From assembly GCF_000178855.1 (NCBI RefSeq), contig NZ_ADVG01000005.1:620001-684000 (forward strand): a stretch of 64,000 nucleotides of DNA, in the 5' to 3' direction. Below, piece by piece: positions 26,245 through 34,791 of this stretch. The notes under the pieces are model-generated. The model did no database searches, had not been told where the DNA came from, and saw only the letters and a program-made list of their open reading frames with translations. Origin of the DNA: Ktedonobacter racemifer DSM 44963 (lineage in GTDB: Bacteria; Chloroflexota; Ktedonobacteria; Ktedonobacterales; Ktedonobacteraceae). The position numbers were made by a program, and so were the translations under genes. How positions within the stretch are numbered: the stretch's first letter is position 1; the number at the start of each line of letters is the position of its first letter.

Positions 26245-28232
26245 GCGATATTCCACGCCAGGTCCTCTGTCGCATCGTAGCGCAATACTCGCGCGAGGTC
26301 TGGGGCGATCCCCAGAGGTGCCATGCGCTACTCATGGACCTATGTGCTGAACAAGGCGGCTATCAGCAATATCAACGCCAGTTGACGGTGCTTCAAGAGG
26401 CCCTAAAAAGTAAGTTAGTCGATAACTTAGAAAGAACCGTTTTGCCTGTAGAAGCCGCCATTTCCCAGGGCACCCAGCAATTGCAGGCCGACAAGGGGTT
26501 TGAAGCACAACTGGCCTACTGGTGTATGGAGACCTGGGCCATGGCGCTCGGCCGTCTGCCACAAAAGACTTCAACAGTTTATCCCTCCCACATTGTAACC
26601 GTCGCAGCTCAGGGAGACGGACACTACCGCACTCTATCCGAGGCGGTGCGTAATGCCGGACCGGGACACACTGTGCTAGTAAAACCTGGTGTTTACAGAG
26701 AAGCACTTGTCCTGGACAAACCACTGACCATTATGGGCAGTGAACCTGCCGACGCGATCGTGATTGAGAGTCTGGATAAGCCATGCATCACACAGGTAGC
26801 CGCCACCGTACGAATCCAGGGGTTAACCCTTCGGAGTAACGCTCACGCGCCGAGGGAACGCTTTGCCACGATCGAACTACATAGAGGAATTTTAGAGCTA
26901 CAGGATTGCGATGTCTCTTCTGCCTCCTATGCGTGTATTCAGCTCTCTGGTCCCGATGCTAATGCGGCCATCACCCGCTGTCACATCCATGACGGCAAGG
27001 AATATGGCGTCGTCATCGAGCATAAAAATCAGAGTGTGCTACAGGAATGCCATATCTCCGATCATGGACGGGCGGGGATAACGATCAGCCGCGAAGCCAA
27101 CCCGCACATCAACGCCTGCACATTTCACTGCAAACGCGGCGTGAATGCCCTCATTCATAACCAGGGCCGGGGAGAGATTGAGCGCTGTGAGTTCACGCAG
27201 AGTGGCTCGTTTAGTATCGAGATCAAGCAAGGTGGCAATCCTCACATTCAGTACTGTACCATTCACAACAGCCTCATGAGTGGTGTGCGTATCTGGCAAG
27301 ATGGACAGGGACTGCTTGAGCACTGTGATTTCGCTGAGAACATTCTCGCCGGAATTGAGGTACGTAGCATGGCACGACCTACCATCCGCAGTTGCCAGAT
27401 TCACCATGGTAAGGGAAGCGGCATCCTAGTTTGGGACCGAGGGCGCGCTCAGATTGAGGAGTGCAACATCTACGCTAACACGGTCGCAGGCATTGAAATC
27501 AAACAAGGCGGTGACCCTCACATCAGCCAGTGCAAAATTTATCATGAAATGGGAACTGGTATCCTTGCTCATGATCACAGCTATGGCACCATTACGCACT
27601 GCACTCTGTACGAAAACAGACAAGCAGGTATAGAGGTTCGCGAACACAGTCATCCCACTATCCAGGATTGTAACATCTCACGCATGGGATATGCCGGTGT
27701 GCTCATTCACAACGAGGGGCGTGGTGTTCTGGAAAAATGCGATATTTCTGAAAACGTCAGGGCCAATGTCTATATCTTGCAGCACGGAGCACCCACACTA
27801 CAAAAGTGCTCAATTCACAACGCAAAAGATTATGGCATTCTCTGCGAAGATGAGGGGCAGGGTCTGATCGAAGAGTGCGATATTCACCACAACTCACTGA
27901 CTGAAATCGAGATCACACGTCAGAGCAATCCCACGATACGCCGCTGTCATATTCATGATGGAAAGGGTCACGGCATTCTCATTACGCGAGAGGGACGCGG
28001 TACAATCGAACACTGTGAAATCAACAAAAACGCCGCCAATGGTATCGAAATTAAGCAGTCCAGCGCCCCTCTTATTCGCCAGTGCAAGATTCAGCAACAG
28101 GGCCAATATGGGATAGCTGTCTATCAAGAGGGACAAGGTACGCTTGAAGCATGCAACCTCCAACAGAACGCACGAGGACCTCTCTTTTGCGCTCCTGGCA
28201 CGCACCTTCAGCAACATCGGTTAACCTTTTAA
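26241..28232 (+). CDS. Right-handed beta-helix (NosD/CASH repeat) protein
   Basis: A 663-aa protein. Residues 1-105 resemble a helical N-terminal domain seen in multi-domain signalling proteins of Chloroflexota and cyanobacteria (PRQVLCRIVAQY, then GDPQRCHALLMDLC and AYWCMETWAMALG). The rest is a long pectin-lyase-like beta-helix opening with GHYRTLSEAVRNAGPG and VKPGVYREAL. It has about ten near-identical 46-residue double coils with the consensus GxGxIExCxIxxN..GIEIKQ.xxPxIxxCxIH. No signal peptide or membrane helix is seen, so it is cytoplasmic. Family knowledge links such helices to carbohydrate binding or to protein-recognition scaffolds. Given the sister helix on the PP2C protein, a docking role in the same system is likely (inference). 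Confidence 0.85.
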   Translation: MSDIPRQVLCRIVAQYSREVWGDPQRCHALLMDLCAEQGGYQQYQRQLTVLQEALKSKLVDNLERTVLPVEAAISQGTQQLQADKGFEAQLAYWCMETWAMALGRLPQKTSTVYPSHIVTVAAQGDGHYRTLSEAVRNAGPGHTVLVKPGVYREALVLDKPLTIMGSEPADAIVIESLDKPCITQVAATVRIQGLTLRSNAHAPRERFATIELHRGILELQDCDVSSASYACIQLSGPDANAAITRCHIHDGKEYGVVIEHKNQSVLQECHISDHGRAGITISREANPHINACTFHCKRGVNALIHNQGRGEIERCEFTQSGSFSIEIKQGGNPHIQYCTIHNSLMSGVRIWQDGQGLLEHCDFAENILAGIEVRSMARPTIRSCQIHHGKGSGILVWDRGRAQIEECNIYANTVAGIEIKQGGDPHISQCKIYHEMGTGILAHDHSYGTITHCTLYENRQAGIEVREHSHPTIQDCNISRMGYAGVLIHNEGRGVLEKCDISENVRANVYILQHGAPTLQKCSIHNAKDYGILCEDEGQGLIEECDIHHNSLTEIEITRQSNPTIRRCHIHDGKGHGILITREGRGTIEHCEINKNAANGIEIKQSSAPLIRQCKIQQQGQYGIAVYQEGQGTLEACNLQQNARGPLFCAPGTHLQQHRLTF

Positions 28233-28300
28233 TTCTTTATACCTTTATATTTTTTTTGCCTGGAACTATTTCTCACAAAGGAACATAACGGAGACTAACT

Positions 28301-29968
28301 ATGGGCATACGCGAATCCAAACTTGCAAAAAATACGAACTATAGCCATATCGCCACAAACCTCGCCGATTTGATGGATGAAGGGCAAAAGCTAGGAGTCT
28401 CAGAGGGTATCCAACGCGTCGAATTAATCTGCGAACAATACAAATCACTCACTCCACACACCGCCTACTTATGGCTCGATCCCTCAGGTTTTCAACGCGA
28501 GATCGAAGAGGCTCAAACCAATACACGCTGGATGCATTTTGTACGAGGTCTGCGCAATATTTTTAGTCTGGCCCCACTGATAACCACCTGGATAGGCCTC
28601 TACGAAGGCGTGAATGCCTACCAACAATATATTTCAACCCCGGGCAGCAATAAACAGGGATCGTTTCTGACCCTCTGGCAGGCTGGCTTTGATGGTCGCG
28701 TCTTACCCTTCACCGTCACGGCTCTCCTGGATGTCGTCTTCTTAATCGGTTATCTGCTTCTCATTTTGTATGAACAGTACCTGGAGAGCCAGGTGATGAA
28801 CAAAGCAGCAAAATATACAAAGCACCTTCAAAGCAAAGTCGATGAGCTAGTCACCTGCGTCGCTGAGGAGGGCTATCCCCTGATCACAGATCAATCTGAC
28901 CTGGATCGAGCAGTCAATGGCATCAAAAGCGTTGTTGATAGCACGACAGAAGCACTCAAACAAATTGTAGATCATACCGTCACCTCGCTCAACACCATGA
29001 TGGAGCAGAATTTTAAAGATTTCAAGCAGTGCCTGAGCGATAACTCTGAACTGGTAAGAACGAGTATCGACGGTGCGGCCCAAACGAATGCTACCGCGCT
29101 TGAGAAAGTAGAACAATCCCTCAATGTACTCTTGAATACCTCTCACACCACACTCAAGCAATATATCGATCACGCCACAGATACCCAGAACCAGGGTCTG
29201 GTACGCTTTGAACATACTCTACAAACGACCCTGAGCAATACCAGTTCCACTATCCAAGATATGGTGGATACAGCAACACAATCGGTCACAGCCACCCACA
29301 CGAATGTAGAACGATTGATGACCAACACTGTCGTACCCATGATGGAAGGCTTCCACCAGGATATGGCGTCGCTACATGCTGAGCTGGCAAATTACCAGGG
29401 GCGCATCAACAACCTCTCGCAAGTTGGTCAGGAGCTCGCAACGGCAGGACAGAAACTTGCTGATGCGTCACAAAACCTGATTGATAATGCAGATAGATAT
29501 GTCGAAGTTGGCGATAATATTAATGGCCAGCTTGCCGCTCTTAATGCCACACAAACAGAAGTACTGCGCGAAATGGAAGGTGTGGCCGGAGGTGTGACAA
29601 CCGCGGCAGGTCACATGAATATAGCCAGCACAAATATGATGAATGCCACACAGCAAATCGAGAGTCTCACAACCCGTTTAGGAGCCAATCTAGACCATAC
29701 TATTGAGCACATGTCGCGTAATCTTGAATATGCTCATACGCAGACAAATGATACCGTTAAGCACCTTGAGAGTGAAGTTAACGCAACAATTGAGTTAACT
29801 TCAAAAGATTTGCAAAAAACCAGCCGTACCCTCGCTCAGGTTGGTCCGGAACTCGTCCAATCCGTCAAGGATCTCAAACAGGCAAGCAAGGATCTATCTG
29901 AAGTTGAGGTATCCTGGCCCTTTAGAAAGCGTCGCTCCAGAGGTACCGTCACCGCGGGAGGACGTTAA
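28301..29968 (+). CDS. MotA/ExbB-like membrane protein with long helical tail (ZorA-like)
   Basis: A 555-aa protein. There are two hydrophobic helices, about aa 83-105 (NIFSLAPLITTWIGL) and aa 135-158 (LPFTVTALLDVVFLIG), consistent with the two core helices of a MotA/TolQ/ExbB channel subunit. From aa 165 to the end the sequence is almost entirely amphipathic helix rich in Thr, Gln, Asn and Ala, about 370 residues, matching the long intracellular tail of ZorA. The ATG at 28301 follows GGAG. Its TAA stop shares one base with the ATG of the next gene, which encodes a MotB-like partner. Alternative reading: a chemoreceptor-like coiled-coil protein; the partner gene argues for a motor. No ZorC or ZorD homologue is recognised beside it. 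Confidence 0.7.
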   Translation: MGIRESKLAKNTNYSHIATNLADLMDEGQKLGVSEGIQRVELICEQYKSLTPHTAYLWLDPSGFQREIEEAQTNTRWMHFVRGLRNIFSLAPLITTWIGLYEGVNAYQQYISTPGSNKQGSFLTLWQAGFDGRVLPFTVTALLDVVFLIGYLLLILYEQYLESQVMNKAAKYTKHLQSKVDELVTCVAEEGYPLITDQSDLDRAVNGIKSVVDSTTEALKQIVDHTVTSLNTMMEQNFKDFKQCLSDNSELVRTSIDGAAQTNATALEKVEQSLNVLLNTSHTTLKQYIDHATDTQNQGLVRFEHTLQTTLSNTSSTIQDMVDTATQSVTATHTNVERLMTNTVVPMMEGFHQDMASLHAELANYQGRINNLSQVGQELATAGQKLADASQNLIDNADRYVEVGDNINGQLAALNATQTEVLREMEGVAGGVTTAAGHMNIASTNMMNATQQIESLTTRLGANLDHTIEHMSRNLEYAHTQTNDTVKHLESEVNATIELTSKDLQKTSRTLAQVGPELVQSVKDLKQASKDLSEVEVSWPFRKRRSRGTVTAGGR

Positions 29969-30486
29969 TGAGGAAACGTTCCTTTCGCAGTTCACCTGTC
30001 TCTGTTGGTTGGCTCTTTGCTGATCTCTTGCTGGCGCTCGCGATGATTTTCCTCATCGCGAACACCACCATTACACCACTCAAAGCAAGTGTTCGTCCCA
30101 AGCCTACGCCAACACCGACACCTTCGCCAACGCCAATTCCCATTCCAAGGCTTGAGTTGCAGCCGCATCGCTTTACGATCAACATCGATGCCACTGGCTA
30201 TCTTAGCAATAACGCAGATGCCATCAATAATGCAAAAAAGCAAATTCGCAACCAGGGCTTTCTCAAGGGGCGCAGTGTCGGCCTTGTGATCGCCTACGGA
30301 GGGGCACCGACGACCGATAATATTCCCACAGCCCTTGATATTGCTGCCAAAACATACGACGTATGCAAGAGCATAGGTAGAGATCACTTTGCCTTTGAAA
30401 ACACATCCTATTACACCGAAAAACTGTATCGCCTTGGTGATTCGCCCAACACCGTAACCATTGATGTGTTCCTTTTTAAGGTGTAG
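29968..30486 (+). CDS. MotB/ZorB-like single-span membrane protein
   Basis: A 172-aa protein with one N-terminal helix (about aa 13-35, SVGWLFADLLLALAMIFLI) carrying an Asp (D19) at the place where MotB and ZorB have the proton-conducting Asp. A Pro-Thr repeat linker (aa 43-60) and a globular extracytoplasmic domain (about aa 65-172) follow. The end of that domain (RSVGLVIAYGG, ALDIAAKTYD, TVTIDVFLFK) recalls small OmpA/MotB peptidoglycan-binding folds but is divergent. It overlaps the MotA/ZorA-like gene by one base. Together they would form an ion-driven stator-type motor in the membrane. Confidence 0.72.
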   Translation: MRKRSFRSSPVSVGWLFADLLLALAMIFLIANTTITPLKASVRPKPTPTPTPSPTPIPIPRLELQPHRFTINIDATGYLSNNADAINNAKKQIRNQGFLKGRSVGLVIAYGGAPTTDNIPTALDIAAKTYDVCKSIGRDHFAFENTSYYTEKLYRLGDSPNTVTIDVFLFKV

Positions 30487-30525
30487 GCAGGCAAAATTAT
30501 CCGCCCATACACTGCACATAATCCG

Positions 30526-30598
30526 TACTGCAAACATGCTTTGTTTCTTTGCAAGGAACTCAAAAACGCTTTTCAAAGAACAGACCATGCTTGCAGTA
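30526..30598 (+). terminator. Long imperfect hairpin after the motor genes
   Basis: Arms beginning TACTGCAAACATG (30526-30538) and ending CATGCTTGCAGTA (30586-30598) pair with one mismatch and continue inward as weaker pairing (CTTTGTTTCTTTG with CAAAGAACAGAC). It lies 40 bp past the stop, within a 371-bp gap that otherwise contains only the ribosome site of the next gene. Probably a terminator or processing hairpin that separates the motor operon from the NERD-kinase operon. Confidence 0.45.
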
Positions 30599-30857
30599 CA
30601 GCGTGCCAACAACCGAACATAAAAGCGCCTGAGTAAACTTTTTTACTGATCCAGAAACTATTGCCCCTTTTTCCTCTCCATAAGAAGGAGGCAATACTTG
30701 TAGGTAGCACCTTTATATGTTATATTATTGTTTACGTATTTATGATTCATTATATAACTTCCAAAATATCTACTCCATTCTTCAGGCACTTTCTGAACAT
30801 CACAACATTCATTAACCATGGAATTACAGCTTACCTATCATACAAGGAGCAACTCCC

Positions 30858-33800
30858 GTGGCTGAACTATTTAGCGCTGGGCCATCCTCCTTCGCTACCG
30901 ATGGAGAACGCCAGGCTGCTGCACTGTTGCAGCAGCAGCTCCCAGCCAATTGGACAATCATATGTAACAAGATTTTCTCTACACGCAATGGCAATTCCAA
31001 TGAGATGGACTTTATTATCATTGCGCAAAACTGGATTTTCCTCTTAGATGAAAAATCATGGAAAGGGAGAATTCGCGGTGATGATGAGCAGTGGATTAGA
31101 GCTAATGGGTCATCCGAACGCAGCCCTTTAGGAAAAATCGATTATATCGCGAAGGTTTTTGCTGGCGATCTTGGTTATAGACTTCCTGTGCTGAAGCGAG
31201 GTGGTCATTATGTACGCGGTGGTGTCCTACTCTCAAAACAGGAGACCTATCCGCAGATTCACGATCCGCGTGCCGCACAGGGCGTATTTCTCCTCGCGGA
31301 TGTTGCTCAACGTTTAAAAAAATTGGATAGCCAGGGCGGGAATCCCGCAGTTGGACAGCACCGTGCAAAAATCAAGGAAGAACTCCTGCATTTCGCCAAT
31401 CGACCTCAGGTCCCCCAAAGCATTCACTTCTTCAAAATCGATGATGCAATATCCTTGCGCCCTAATGTCCGCCTCTTCAATGCGACAATGGAGGACGAGC
31501 CAAGCGAAACGCGACATCTGCTTGTCTATGATCTGGGGAAAGACCCTCTAAAAACAGATGAACTGAGCGATTTTTACAAGCAAGAATATCGTGCAATCAA
31601 AAAGCTGCACACAACCGGATTAGTGCCCGATGTCCAGGACCCTTTCATCTGGTCAGAGGACTATTTAGTAGTGCCATTCACGCCTCCTTCGGGGAAGGCA
31701 CTTAAAGCCCTGGCACTTCCTGAAACACGTGAGGAATTTGGCCAGGAGCTACAGCTAGCTGCTGCTTGCTTCAAAGGCCTGGACCAGATTCATAGTCAGG
31801 GAATTATCCATCGCGCATTGGGCCCCGAAACAATTTACGTGCAGAGTAAACATCCACCTAAAGTGATGTTTACTAATTTCTATGCCGCGCGTGTTGGCAC
31901 CAACACCATCGCTCCCTCGCTTGATACGCTTTCTTTTGAAGATCCCTATGCTTCAGTAGATGTTGCGATAGGATACGAATACGCCTCGGTCCAGACCGAT
32001 ACCTTTAGCCTCGCCCTTATTCTCCTCGAACGTCTCTCAGGCATTTCGATTTCCAAGCTGCGCCCAGGGGCTGAAAGTAAGTTGCTTTTGCCTGACCAGC
32101 CACGCTGGTCCTCCTTCCTTTCGGCAGAATTGTCCAATGAGCTTATCGCCATCTTACGCAGGGTTGTCGAACCTGAAAACGGCGCGGCGCCACTCTCTGC
32201 GAAGGACGCAGGCAACCGTCTATCAAGCCTTGCCCAACGTTTACGTGATGAAGACAGGAAAGTGGAAGAGAGCTTACTTTGCAAGCGCTACAAGGTCCAA
32301 CAAGTCCTTGGTCAGGGCATGATGGCACGCACCTATAAAGTGAGCGATACTGAATATGAAAATCTTGGCTCCTATGTACTCAAGCAGTTCCTGCGCCCTG
32401 AAGAGGTGATCAAACAGGCAGTGGCAGAATACAAGGCGCTGAAGGACATCGCCAGCAAATACTTGCCACGTATCGACTACATCTTTCCACCTGGAGAAGA
32501 TGCTCATATCCTCATGCAATATATTCCAGGCCCGACGCTCCAACAGGTTGAGATTGAGTTCCCCTGGCCACTGGAGCGCTGGTGGTCCTTTGCGCAAGAT
32601 CTCCTAAACGCAATTGAGGTGCTGGAGCAAAAAATGCTTCTGCACCGAGATATTAAACCGGCAAATATTATCCTCCACGAAGAAGATAATCACCCAGTAC
32701 TCATTGACTTTGGCTTCGCGATGCAACTAGGAGCAGAGGAGAAGATTGCGGGAACGCCGCTCTACCTCCCACCCGAAACGATTTCCACCAGGCAAACACC
32801 CATTTCAGCGGATCGCTATGCCGCAGCAATCGTACTGTTCCAAGCCTTAATTGGCTCACTTCCCTTTACCATTGTGGATGGCGGCAAACGCAATATGCTT
32901 GATCTGGAGCAAATTGAAGACACGAAGGTGCGCAGAATCGCTGCAGTCTTACAACGAGCGCTTTCAATTGAGCCCGCAGAGCGACCGGCAAACGTTAACC
33001 AGATGCGCAACGAACTGCAAACCGCATTTTTGGCTATTGAGGAACCAATAGGTACACAGGAACTCAAAGACGAAATCAATACCTGGGTCGATAATATTCG
33101 TAGCCTTTATCGCAATAGCGATATCGGCAATACCAACAACCGAGGACTGGATAGCGATTTTGTCCGTGAAACCTATATTCAAACCGCTCTTGATCGCAAT
33201 CTTCTCCCCGCGTTGTTTGCTCAACACCCACGTATACTTTTTCTCTCTGGCAATCCGGGCGATGGGAAAACCGCTTTCCTGGAGCAGGTCTATCTAGAAT
33301 TGAAACGTCTAGAGGCCACGGTAGTCAAACATGATCCCAGTGGTTGGGAGATCGTGTACCAGGGGCATACCTTCCGCAGCTGCTACGATGCCTCCGAATC
33401 TCACGAACAATTGAGTGCCGATGAACAGCTCAGCGAAAAATTACAGGGGCTAGAGGGGCAACACCCGTCTCATCCCAACTTGACGGTCCTGGTAGCCATC
33501 AATGATGGTCGTCTGTTCGACTTCTTTCAGCGCCAACGAACACGCTTCCCCTGGCTAGCGCAAAAAATTGATGAGCTAGCAGATGTGGAAATCATTGAGG
33601 AACATGATGTCTGGCTCGTCGATATGAAAAAACGCGCCTTTGTGAGCATTGATGCGCATGAGGCTTCTATTTTCAAACAGATCCTGGACCGCTTCACAGA
33701 GCCCGAACACTGGGCAATCTGCGAGGGATGTGCGGCACAAACAGTCTGTCCGATCCGCAATAATAGTCAGGCTTTGCGGCAAAAACGCGTCAAGTCACGC

Positions 33801-34775
33801 CTGGAATTCTTATTCCTACTCATTCACCTGCGTCGCCAGCGCCATATTACGATGCGCGACCTCCGCTCGGCCATTGCATACCTCATTACAGGCAATCAAA
33901 GCTGCCAGGATATCCACGAGATGCGTAATGGAAGCGATGGTAGTACATCCCTTATGAATCTCTCCTACTGGCAGAACACATTCGCGCCCGCCGATACAAG
34001 TGATGATCTCCTTAATGATATCGCGAACCTGGATCCTGCACGTTTTGCGCGCCCACACCTTGATCGTTTTCTTCACTTCCATCAGCTTGAGAGTGATGCA
34101 ACGCAACGTCGCCAGCTTTTCATCAACAAACAGGACCTTCCACCACAGCGCTTCAAAGACGCCGTTGATTGGATTGCAGCGTTCAAGCGTCGCCTCTACT
34201 TTGAAGTGGCCAAGTTAGAACCTGAAAGTGGCCTGCCTATTGTAAATCCTCGGCAGCTTCTCCCCTATCGCTACGCCACAAAGTTCTTGCAACTGCAGGA
34301 TGATCGTCTTGATGCAGATGTAGCACTCGAGCGCCTGGCCCTCGGACTACTGCGCTCGGATGGGGTGTTTGAGGATGTACCTCCCGGAAAGATGAGCATC
34401 AAGGTCAGCGCCTCTGACGAGCAGCAACTGGTCGTGCTCAAGCAGCTCCCTCTTGAGGATTTTACTCTTAGCGTCCTCTATCCGCAAAACACCGAGTTGA
34501 TCGAGACGTTACCTGAAATTGTCGTCCTAGAGCATTTCTCTGGCACGCCACGTATGGAGATCACTCTGGATACATTCGAGCTCCTTGCTCAGATGGCTGA
34601 TGGGCTCCAACCAGATGCGCGCGAATATGCCCCCTTGCTCGCAGACCTTAAACCCTTTAAAGACGCGCTCCTGTTGCGCGAAACCCAGGAGCTTATCCTT
34701 ATTGAAAGCCAGTTCCGCGTGCATCATGTGGCCCAACGCGATGGAAAAATAGTGCGCCAGCTTATTCAAGGCTAG
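30858..34775 (+). CDS. NERD - pseudokinase - Ser/Thr kinase - P-loop ATPase multidomain protein
   Basis: A 1305-aa protein from the GTG at 30858 (AAGGAG upstream). Domains in order: a NERD nuclease-related domain (about aa 12-130, EMDFIIIAQNWIFLLDEKSW); a kinase fold lacking catalytic residues (about aa 230-470, HRALGPETI instead of HRDxxxxN, TNF instead of DFG); a complete kinase (about aa 478-730, GQGMMARTYKV, HRDIKPANI, DFGFA); and a P-loop ATPase (about aa 795-1305, GNPGDGKT) with a Cys cluster ICEGCAAQTVCPIRNN. NERD plus kinase recalls BREX PglW, while the P-loop part resembles DptF-type ATPases of phosphorothioation-linked restriction. The next gene starts 16 bp downstream. A probable regulator or sensor that phosphorylates partners. 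Confidence 0.82.
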   Translation: MAELFSAGPSSFATDGERQAAALLQQQLPANWTIICNKIFSTRNGNSNEMDFIIIAQNWIFLLDEKSWKGRIRGDDEQWIRANGSSERSPLGKIDYIAKVFAGDLGYRLPVLKRGGHYVRGGVLLSKQETYPQIHDPRAAQGVFLLADVAQRLKKLDSQGGNPAVGQHRAKIKEELLHFANRPQVPQSIHFFKIDDAISLRPNVRLFNATMEDEPSETRHLLVYDLGKDPLKTDELSDFYKQEYRAIKKLHTTGLVPDVQDPFIWSEDYLVVPFTPPSGKALKALALPETREEFGQELQLAAACFKGLDQIHSQGIIHRALGPETIYVQSKHPPKVMFTNFYAARVGTNTIAPSLDTLSFEDPYASVDVAIGYEYASVQTDTFSLALILLERLSGISISKLRPGAESKLLLPDQPRWSSFLSAELSNELIAILRRVVEPENGAAPLSAKDAGNRLSSLAQRLRDEDRKVEESLLCKRYKVQQVLGQGMMARTYKVSDTEYENLGSYVLKQFLRPEEVIKQAVAEYKALKDIASKYLPRIDYIFPPGEDAHILMQYIPGPTLQQVEIEFPWPLERWWSFAQDLLNAIEVLEQKMLLHRDIKPANIILHEEDNHPVLIDFGFAMQLGAEEKIAGTPLYLPPETISTRQTPISADRYAAAIVLFQALIGSLPFTIVDGGKRNMLDLEQIEDTKVRRIAAVLQRALSIEPAERPANVNQMRNELQTAFLAIEEPIGTQELKDEINTWVDNIRSLYRNSDIGNTNNRGLDSDFVRETYIQTALDRNLLPALFAQHPRILFLSGNPGDGKTAFLEQVYLELKRLEATVVKHDPSGWEIVYQGHTFRSCYDASESHEQLSADEQLSEKLQGLEGQHPSHPNLTVLVAINDGRLFDFFQRQRTRFPWLAQKIDELADVEIIEEHDVWLVDMKKRAFVSIDAHEASIFKQILDRFTEPEHWAICEGCAAQTVCPIRNNSQALRQKRVKSRLEFLFLLIHLRRQRHITMRDLRSAIAYLITGNQSCQDIHEMRNGSDGSTSLMNLSYWQNTFAPADTSDDLLNDIANLDPARFARPHLDRFLHFHQLESDATQRRQLFINKQDLPPQRFKDAVDWIAAFKRRLYFEVAKLEPESGLPIVNPRQLLPYRYATKFLQLQDDRLDADVALERLALGLLRSDGVFEDVPPGKMSIKVSASDEQQLVVLKQLPLEDFTLSVLYPQNTELIETLPEIVVLEHFSGTPRMEITLDTFELLAQMADGLQPDAREYAPLLADLKPFKDALLLRETQELILIESQFRVHHVAQRDGKIVRQLIQG

Positions 34776-34791
34776 CTAGAAGGAAGAGCTT

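Noticed and set aside
26241..28232. The regularly repeated DNA of the beta-helix gene as a possible CRISPR or tandem-repeat array
   Set aside because: The periodicity is about 138 bp and purely coding (46-residue coils); nucleotide identity between units is low and there are no spacers.
28301..29968. Reading this gene as a methyl-accepting chemotaxis protein
   Set aside because: The helices and tail would allow it, but there is no conserved MCP signalling tip and the overlapping MotB-like gene favours a MotA/ZorA role.
30661..31047. 128-aa + strand frame upstream of and overlapping the NERD-kinase start
   Set aside because: Different frame from the NERD protein, and the GTG at 30858 has a good AAGGAG site and clear NERD homology; the upstream part is an AT-rich leader.
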